Assembly (NCBI RefSeq): GCF_037940415.1
Contig: NZ_CP149798.1
Coordinates: 3,158,501 to 3,222,500 of the forward strand
Source: Streptomyces sp. f51
Lineage (GTDB): Bacteria; Actinomycetota; Actinomycetes; Streptomycetales; Streptomycetaceae
Direction: 5' to 3'
Length of the DNA: 64,000 nucleotides
Under the pieces are notes generated by a model, which was given only the letters and a program-made list of their open reading frames with translations, had not been told where the DNA came from and made no database searches. Below are positions 59,168-64,000 of this stretch, piece after piece (the first letter of the stretch is position 1; the number at the start of each line of letters is the position of its first letter). The translations under genes were made by a program, and so were the position numbers.

Positions 59168-60550
59168 TCAGGGCTCGCCGGCCAGCTCCTCCAGGTCCAG
59201 GGCCATCGCGATCCGTACGGCCACGTCCTCCGCGTACATCGCGTCCGCGCGCTCGAACCGGCTGCGGCCCGCACTGCGCAGGAACGTCACCACCCCGAGC
59301 GTCCGTCCCCGGCTGCGCAGCACCGCGCACAGGGCGTGCACGGAGTCGCGCGGCCACTGCCGGGCCAGGGCCCACTCGCGCGCCTGCTCGGGGTCGGCGG
59401 CGGCCGCGTCGGCCCGGACCGAACCGGCGCGGTCCACGCACTGGAGGGCGGGGTGCCCCTCGCCGTAGCGCAGGGGCAGTCCGGCCTTGCCGGTGATGTG
59501 GCTCGGCCCGGGCGCCCCGGCGGGCGTCGCCACCGTCCGGACGAGCCGTACGGGCCCCTCCCCGTCCGGCGGGCCGCCCCCGGCCACCCGGTCGACCAGG
59601 GCGTGGTCGGCGAAGCCCGCGAGGGCGAAGTCGAGGTGGACGGCGGCCGCCTCGCCCGGGTTCTCGCACTCGGCCGCGGCCCGCGCGGCACGGTGCAGCT
59701 GGTTGGCGCGGAAGCGCAGCAGCGCCGCCTCCTGCTCGGTCTGCTTGGCCTCGGTGACGTCCTGGAAGAGCCAGCCGACGCCGAGGGGCACGGGTTCCTC
59801 GGCGAGCGGCGAGGCCAGCCGCACGAAGCCGCTGAGCCAGCACCGCCGGCTGTCGCCCTCCGGCGAGCGCACGTTCACCCACATCTCGGCGGGAGCCGGG
59901 GGCGCGCCTTCGGACAGGACGTGGGTGAGGGCGCCCTCCAGCTCCTCGACCCCCTGGGAGAGCAGGTCGCCCAGGGGCCGGCCGAGGACGGAGCCGCGTC
60001 CGGCGCCGAGGGCCTGGGCGGCGTGGGCGTTGACAACGGCGGGCCGCAGGTCGGCGTCCACCAGCACCACGCCCCAGGCGGCGTCCGCGAACAGCGCCTC
60101 GCTCAGGGCGATCGAGCGTTCGAGGTCGATCTGGGTGTGCACCTCGCTGAAGGCGCAGTACACGCCGGCGGGCTTGCCGTCCGGGCCGCGCACGGCGGCG
60201 GACTGGGTGCGCACGAGCACCCGGCCGCCGTCCTTGGTGAGGAGCGCGAACTCGTGCACCTGTCGGCCGGGCGCCTCCATGGCGGACATCAGCCGGCCCT
60301 CGACCTCCTCGGCGTCCGCGGTCCGCACGGCCCAGCCGGCGAACCCGCGCCGCCCCACCGCCTCGGCCGCCGTCCACCCGAGAATGCGCTCGGCCTCGCG
60401 GTTCCAGTGGGTGAGGACCCCGTCGGCGTCGAAGGCGCACAGGGCCGCGTCCATGCCGTCCAGCAGCGCGGCGAGCAGATCCGAGCCGTCCCGCTCGGGC
60501 TCGTCGGGCCCCAGCTCGTCGGTGGTCCCACTACGCCGGGATGCACTCAC
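59168..60550 (-). CDS. PAS-PAS-GAF sensor protein
   Basis: 460 aa from GTG 60550, preceded by AGGGGGT at 5 nt; an ATG 51 bp upstream lacks a good site. PAS 1 at about residues 25-130 (AALCAFDADGVLTHWNREAE and ILGWTAAEAVG), PAS 2 at about 140-265 (GVVLVDADLRPAVVNAHAAQ), and a GAF domain at about 290-445 (LHRAARAAAECENPGEAAAV, VTFLRSAGRSRFERADAMYAEDV). No kinase or phosphatase output domain, so it may pass a signal by protein contact. Soluble. Confidence 0.85.
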   Translation of the reverse strand: MSASRRSGTTDELGPDEPERDGSDLLAALLDGMDAALCAFDADGVLTHWNREAERILGWTAAEAVGRRGFAGWAVRTADAEEVEGRLMSAMEAPGRQVHEFALLTKDGGRVLVRTQSAAVRGPDGKPAGVYCAFSEVHTQIDLERSIALSEALFADAAWGVVLVDADLRPAVVNAHAAQALGAGRGSVLGRPLGDLLSQGVEELEGALTHVLSEGAPPAPAEMWVNVRSPEGDSRRCWLSGFVRLASPLAEEPVPLGVGWLFQDVTEAKQTEQEAALLRFRANQLHRAARAAAECENPGEAAAVHLDFALAGFADHALVDRVAGGGPPDGEGPVRLVRTVATPAGAPGPSHITGKAGLPLRYGEGHPALQCVDRAGSVRADAAAADPEQAREWALARQWPRDSVHALCAVLRSRGRTLGVVTFLRSAGRSRFERADAMYAEDVAVRIAMALDLEELAGEP

Positions 60551-60714
60551 CTGGACCCCCTGCTGGCTGCGTCCGTGCGAAGGGCGCGACAGTTCACTCA
60601 CTCGTCACCATTCAACTCGAACGTGACTCAGCCCACACCTCGTTCCTCGAAGATGAGGGAAAACCCTGCGTGCCGCGAACAAAATGTGCGCCGCGAACGA
60701 CGCGAATAAATCGC

Positions 60715-60743
60715 TTGAGCCTCCCGGGACGGGTTCCTAGAGT
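60715..60743 (+). promoter_or_regulatory. housekeeping-type promoter of the 60.7-61.0 kb RNA
   Basis: TTGAGC (60715-60720), 17-bp spacer, TAGAGT (60738-60743). Expected start near 60750, 27 nt before a 12-residue ORF. Confidence 0.65.
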
Positions 60744-60776
60744 TGTCCCCACGTAGGAGAGGAGGTGGTTCGGCTC

Positions 60777-60815
60777 ATGACGGAAACCCGGACATACGAG
60801 GTGGCTGCGGGCTAG
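60777..60815 (+). CDS. 12-residue upstream ORF (MTETRTYEVAAG)
   Basis: ATG 60777 to TAG 60815 with a strong GGAGG about 12 nt upstream. It follows promoter 60715-60743 and precedes structured RNA. It looks like a leader peptide of an attenuator or the ORF of a small RNA. The Arg/Tyr/Glu-containing peptide has no clear regulatory codon run. I cannot name a family. Confidence 0.45.
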   Translation: MTETRTYEVAAG

Positions 60816-60894
60816 CGGCCCGTTGTCGGACTCGGTTCGGCGCCGGACCGGCACGCGTGCAGCGTGCAGCCGGCCCAATCCAACGCAGTCACCC

Positions 60895-60965
60895 GACCCG
60901 TGAGCTCGCCGGTACGTCCGGCCGGCCCCGTCGCCGCGAGGCGGAGGGACCCGAGCTCACGGGTC
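60895..60965 (+). terminator. 14-bp perfect inverted repeat, possible terminator or antiterminator
   Basis: GACCCGTGAGCTCG (60895-60908) pairs perfectly with CGAGCTCACGGGTC (60952-60965) over a 43-nt loop that itself contains a GCCGG hairpin. It could end the short RNA from 60750 or be part of an attenuator. Confidence 0.45.
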
Positions 60966-61055
60966 GTTCGCGTTTCCCGGCCCGTTCGCGTTTCCCGGCC
61001 GGCTCGCGTTCCCCCGGCCCGTTCGCGCTCCCCGGACCGTTCGCGTTCCCCGGCC
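60965..61055. repeat. 18-bp tandem repeat, five units
   Basis: Units CGTTCGCGTTTCCCGGCC at 60965, 60983, about 61001 (one base longer, changed), 61020 and 61038. Between the structured RNA and the leader peptide. Confidence 0.75.
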
Positions 61056-61080
61056 CCGTTCCGAGGAGCCGGCCGCCCAA

Positions 61081-61094
61081 GTGACCCGGGTCAC
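61081..61094. promoter_or_regulatory. palindrome GTGACCCGGGTCAC, Crp-like site
   Basis: Perfect 14-bp palindrome fitting GTG-N6-G-N-CAC, the Streptomyces Crp consensus as I recall it. It lies 35 bp before the leader peptide start, near where a promoter must be. Confidence 0.4.
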
Positions 61095-61128
61095 AGGCCC
61101 TTCGCGGGGACCGCAGTACGCTGTGGCC

Positions 61129-61206
61129 ATGCCTCCGATGCTCGTCCGACGCCGCCACGTGGATTTCGTGCGCGTCACGAGCATGGGCTGTCGGCGCTCC
61201 GCCTGA
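61129..61206 (+). CDS. putative cysteine-type leader peptide
   Basis: 25 residues, MPPMLVRRRHVDFVRVTSMG then CRRSA, ATG 61129 to TGA 61206. The RRHVD-(L/F)-x-R-x-x-S-x-x-C pattern is that of the small streptomycete leader peptides found before sulfur and cysteine-related genes. It may act by ribosome attenuation at the late Cys codon. 102 bp later the 2-oxoglutarate oxygenase gene starts, which would be the regulated gene. Confidence 0.7.
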   Translation: MPPMLVRRRHVDFVRVTSMGCRRSA

Positions 61207-61308
61207 CCGGCCCCCTTCGCGCAGCCTCTTCCCCTCCCCCGGCACCCGTGGCCCCCGCCCCACCCCTGGCGGCCGCCCGGGTACCCGTACACCCCGCGGA
61301 CGCATCTC

Positions 61309-62370
61309 ATGACGACGAACACGTCTTCCACGCCTGCCCCGACCGGGCAGCTCCCCTCGTACCCCTCGTACCAGCAGCTTCCGATCATCGACCTCTCGGC
61401 GGCCGACCGCGGCCCCCAGGCGCGGGCGCTGCTGCACGCGCAGCTCCACAGCGCCGCCCACGACGTGGGCTTCTTCCAGCTCGTGGGGCACGGAGTGACC
61501 GAGGCCGAGACCGGCGCGCTGCTGCGGGCCATGCGCCGGTTCTTCGCGCTCCCCGAGGCCGAGCGGCTGGCCCTCGACAACGTCGGCTCACCGCACTTCC
61601 GCGGATACACCCGAACGGGTGATGAGCGCACCGGCGGCAGCCAGGACTGGCGGGACCAGCTCGACATAGGCGCCGAGCGGCCCGCGCGGCCTCCTCGCCC
61701 CGGTGAGCCCGCCTACTGGTGGCTCCAGGGGCCGAACCAGTGGCCGGCCGCGCTGCCGGAGCTGCGGACGGCCGCGCTGACCTGGATGGAACGACTGAGC
61801 GAGGTCGCGGCCCGGCTGCTGCGCGAGCTGCTGACCTCGATCGGGGCTCCGGCCGGGTTCTACGACCCGGTCTTCGGGGAACGGGCGCATCCGCATCTGA
61901 AGCTGGTGCGCTATCCCGGGAGCTCCGGCGACGGGGCCGGCCAGGGGGTGGGCGCGCACAAGGACTACGGGTTCCTGACGCTGCTGCTCCAGGACAGTGT
62001 CGGCGGGCTCCAGGTGCAGCGCGAGGACGGCCGTTTCCACGACGTGCCGCCGCTGCCGGGCGCCTTCGTGGTCAATCTGGGCGAGCTCCTGGAGGTCGCC
62101 ACGAACGGATACCTGCTGGCGACCAACCACCGGGTGGTGAGCCCGGCAGGTGCCACCGAGCGGTTCTCGGTGCCGTTCTTCTACAACCCGCGCCTCGACG
62201 CCCGGGTCGAGCCGCTGCCCTTCCCGCACGCCTCCGGCGCGCCCGGCGTCACCGACGACCCCTCGAACCCGCTGTTCGCCGAGTACGGGCTCAACGAGCT
62301 CAAGGGCAAGCTGCGGGCGCACCCGCTCGTCGCCGCCCGCCATCACGCGGAGCTGCTCGCTCCGGCGTGA
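61309..62370 (+). CDS. 2-oxoglutarate-Fe(II) oxygenase (isopenicillin N synthase-like)
   Basis: 353 aa. N-terminal DIOX_N part: LPIIDLSAADRG and VGFFQLVGHGVTEAETGALL. Catalytic jelly roll: H-x-D in GAHKDYGFLTLLLQDSVGGL, distal His in NHRVVSP and the 2OG Arg in ERFSVPFFYNP. It hydroxylates or desaturates an unknown small substrate in the cytoplasm. Preceded by a cysteine-type leader peptide and a Crp-like palindrome. Convergent with citrate synthase. Confidence 0.9.
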   Translation: MTTNTSSTPAPTGQLPSYPSYQQLPIIDLSAADRGPQARALLHAQLHSAAHDVGFFQLVGHGVTEAETGALLRAMRRFFALPEAERLALDNVGSPHFRGYTRTGDERTGGSQDWRDQLDIGAERPARPPRPGEPAYWWLQGPNQWPAALPELRTAALTWMERLSEVAARLLRELLTSIGAPAGFYDPVFGERAHPHLKLVRYPGSSGDGAGQGVGAHKDYGFLTLLLQDSVGGLQVQREDGRFHDVPPLPGAFVVNLGELLEVATNGYLLATNHRVVSPAGATERFSVPFFYNPRLDARVEPLPFPHASGAPGVTDDPSNPLFAEYGLNELKGKLRAHPLVAARHHAELLAPA

Positions 62371-62391
62371 TGACCGGCGGCCGGCCCGGGG

Positions 62392-63492
62392 TCAGTGCGC
62401 GATGTCCCCGTATCCCTCGATCTCCTGCGGGCCGCGCGAGCCGGGGCCCACGTAGTGCGCGGAGGGGCGCACCAGACGGCCGGTGCGCTTCTGCTCCAGG
62501 ATGTGCGCCGACCAGCCCGCGGTACGGGCGCACGTGAACATGGACGTGAACATGTGCGCCGGGACCTCGGCGAAGTCCAGGACGATGGCCGCCCAGAACT
62601 CGACGTTGGTCGCGAGGACGCGGTCAGGGCGGCGGGCGTGCAGCTCGGCGAGGGCGGCCTTCTCCAGTGCCTCGGCGATCTCGAAGCGGGGGGCGCCCAG
62701 CTCGCGCGCGGTACGGCGCAGCACCCGCGCGCGCGGGTCCTCGGCGCGGTACACGCGGTGGCCGAAGCCCATCAGGCGTTCGCCCTTGTCGAGTGCCTGC
62801 CGGACGTAGGCGTCGGCGTCGCCGGTGCGCTCGATCTCCTCGATCATGCCGAGGACACGGGAGGGGGCACCGCCGTGCAGCGGGCCCGACATGGCGCCCA
62901 CGGCCCCGGAGAGCGCCGCGGCGACGTCCGCGCCGGTCGAGGCGATCACGCGGGCGGTGAAGGTGGAGGCGTTCATGCCGTGCTCGGCGGCCGAGGTCCA
63001 GTAGGCGTCCACGGCGGCGACGTGCTTGGGGTCCGGCTCTCCGCGCCAGCGGATCATGAAGCGTTCGACGACCGAGTGGGCCTTGTCGATCTCGTTCTGC
63101 GGGACCATCGGCAGGCCCTGGCCACGGGCGGACTGGGCGACGTACGACAGGGCCATGACGGCGGCGCGGGCGAGGTCGTCGCGGGCCTGCTCGGCGTCGA
63201 TGTCGAGGAGGGGTTTGAGGCCCCAGACCGGCGCGAGCATGGCGAGCGCGGACTGCACGTCGACGCGGATGTCACCGGAGTGGACGGGGATCGGGAACGG
63301 CTCGGCGGGCGGCAGACCGGGGTTGAAGGCGCCGTCGACGAGGAGTCCCCACACGTTGCCGAAGGAGACGTGGCCGACGAGGTCCTCGATGTCGACGCCC
63401 CGGTACCGAAGAGCGCCGCCCTCCTTATCGGGTTCGGCGATCTCCGTCTCGAACGCGACGACTCCTTCGAGTCCGGGTACGAAGTCGGACAT
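62392..63492 (-). CDS. citA2: citrate synthase, type 2
   Basis: 366 aa. Makes citrate from oxaloacetate and acetyl-CoA, or 2-methylcitrate from propionyl-CoA. Motifs: RYRGVDIEDLV, TSAAEHGMNASTFTARV (catalytic His), SGPLHGGAPSRVLGM, MGFGHRVYRAEDPRARVL (His and Arg) and LDFAEVPAHMFTSMF (Asp). Length fits the actinobacterial two-citrate-synthase paralogue (SCO4388-like, gene name given by that analogy). If it works as methylcitrate synthase it could take propionyl-CoA from the catabolic pathway, but no regulon operator precedes it. Confidence 0.92.
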   Translation of the reverse strand: MSDFVPGLEGVVAFETEIAEPDKEGGALRYRGVDIEDLVGHVSFGNVWGLLVDGAFNPGLPPAEPFPIPVHSGDIRVDVQSALAMLAPVWGLKPLLDIDAEQARDDLARAAVMALSYVAQSARGQGLPMVPQNEIDKAHSVVERFMIRWRGEPDPKHVAAVDAYWTSAAEHGMNASTFTARVIASTGADVAAALSGAVGAMSGPLHGGAPSRVLGMIEEIERTGDADAYVRQALDKGERLMGFGHRVYRAEDPRARVLRRTARELGAPRFEIAEALEKAALAELHARRPDRVLATNVEFWAAIVLDFAEVPAHMFTSMFTCARTAGWSAHILEQKRTGRLVRPSAHYVGPGSRGPQEIEGYGDIAH

Positions 63493-63836
63493 CAGGCGGC
63501 TCCTCGTGATGTGTGCGACGGATGGTGTTGTCGGGGTTGAGGTGACCCTGCGCCCCTGCAGGGGTGCGGTCGACGGTGAGGCGCTGCGCCGGCCGGTTCC
63601 ACGGTCGTCCGCGGGGACTCCCGAAGGTTCCTCGGGCGTCTGCGCCGACTCGCGGTCCGAAGGCGGTCACCCCGGTGATGCCCCGTACGGCCGGTCCTCC
63701 AACCGGAACGGCATCAGCACGATATCCCCGAGTGCCATCTTTAGGGAGAGTACGCGGCACTGAGTGCCACCGCGTGACGAAGCACACCCGCCGCCACCCG
63801 CCGCGCGGGCGGGCCCGGATACGGCAGGATGACGGC
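63493..63836. promoter_or_regulatory. divergent region of citrate synthase and pdxH with two palindromes
   Basis: 344 bp without a gene. CCCCTGCAGGGG at 63554-63565 is a perfect 12-bp palindrome 61 bp before the citrate synthase start. GGCACT-G-AGTGCC at 63756-63768 is a 6-bp inverted repeat 69 bp before the pdxH GTG, with a further AGTGCC at 63731-63736. Both are candidate operators; their proteins are unknown. Confidence 0.4.
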
Positions 63837-64000
63837 GTGAACGATCGTTTCCCGGACGAATCCACGACCGAGCCCCTCATCCAGGCCGCGGCCGAGGCCG
63901 CCGAGGCCTCGCACGAGGAGATCGCCGACGACCCCGCCTCCATGCGCGCCCACTACCGCGCCGAGGGCCTCGACGAGGGCGATGTCGCCGCGCACCCCAT
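63837..64000 (+). CDS. pdxH: pyridoxine/pyridoxamine 5'-phosphate oxidase, N-terminal part
   Basis: The open frame runs off the window. From GTG 63837 it reads an acidic Ala/Glu-rich N-terminus, then PASMRAHYRAEGLDEGDV with AAHPM; an in-frame ATG at 63942 is a second possible start. The M-R-x-x-Y-x-x-x-G-L-x-x-x-D-x-x-x-x-P pattern is the start of PdxH. PdxH oxidises PNP or PMP to PLP with FMN. Gene order next to the type 2 citrate synthase matches S. coelicolor as I recall. A second PNPOx-family gene is at 17652-18308. Confidence 0.75.
   Translation, partial: MNDRFPDESTTEPLIQAAAEAAEASHEEIADDPASMRAHYRAEGLDEGDVAAHP

Noticed and set aside
1..64000. Genomic island with mobile elements carrying the catabolic genes
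   Set aside because: No transposase, integrase, tRNA-associated direct repeats or phage genes were seen, and base composition is uniform. Transfer is possible but unsupported.

Overview
The window is very GC-rich DNA with the codon use, leader types and gene families of a Streptomyces chromosome. The best anchors are afsR-afsS at the left, afsK with a probable kbpA at 9.4-12.8 kb, and dmdR1, a type 2 citrate synthase and pdxH at the right. From memory this matches the order of the S. coelicolor region around SCO4387-SCO4427. No transposase, phage gene, rRNA, tRNA or CRISPR array was found.

Region 1 (1-41.8 kb) mixes two layers. One is the conserved signalling locus: afsR (SARP-NB-ARC-TPR), the small repeat protein AfsS, the Ser/Thr kinase AfsK, and a two-domain VOC protein that is probably the AfsK inhibitor KbpA. 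The other is a dispersed CoA-ester catabolic gene set: two acyl-CoA ligases, an ADP-forming acyl-CoA synthetase, four acyl-CoA dehydrogenases (two alpha-like, two beta-like), two thiolase-fold lipid-transfer proteins, two DUF35 proteins, two enoyl-CoA hydratases, an SDR, a zinc alcohol dehydrogenase, a flavin reductase, a cyclase-family hydrolase, a DoxX protein, a deazaflavin nitroreductase-like protein and two paralogous amidohydrolases. The first thiolase-DUF35 pair looks like the Ltp2/ChsH2-type retro-aldolase of steroid side-chain degradation. I infer a CoA-dependent pathway for a branched or polycyclic carboxylate. The substrate is unknown.

The strongest new signal is regulatory. A palindrome CTGACG-N3-CGTCAG, allowing one arm mismatch, occurs at least 12 times between 1.2 and 40.2 kb. 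Every copy lies directly upstream of a transcription unit of the catabolic set; two of these also carry a nitroreductase-like or DoxX gene. None was seen in front of afsR, afsK or any right-hand gene. Several copies overlap a -10 hexamer TACCGT, and some transcripts look leaderless. The TetR gene at 12994 has a degenerate copy over its own start and is the best repressor candidate in view.

Region 2 (42-56.6 kb) holds regulators and transport: an EF-hand protein, a STAS anti-anti-sigma factor, an ECF-like sigma factor with a soluble zinc-finger/maleylpyruvate-isomerase partner, purU, an SCO4402-like protein, an amino-acid binding lipoprotein with a TTA codon, a Thr-rich repeat membrane protein, a TPR regulator, a Prim-Pol-like protein, an ABC exporter, and an alpha/beta-hydrolase that lacks its serine and also carries a TTA codon.

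Region 3 (56.7-64 kb) carries dmdR1, a SIS protein, a PAS/GAF protein, a strong promoter with a 12-residue ORF and structured RNA, a cysteine-type leader peptide before a 2-oxoglutarate oxygenase, citrate synthase and the start of pdxH. Repeat-rich intergenic DNA is concentrated at 22.5-23.1, 25.6-26.8, 41.8-42.3 and 60.9-61.1 kb.
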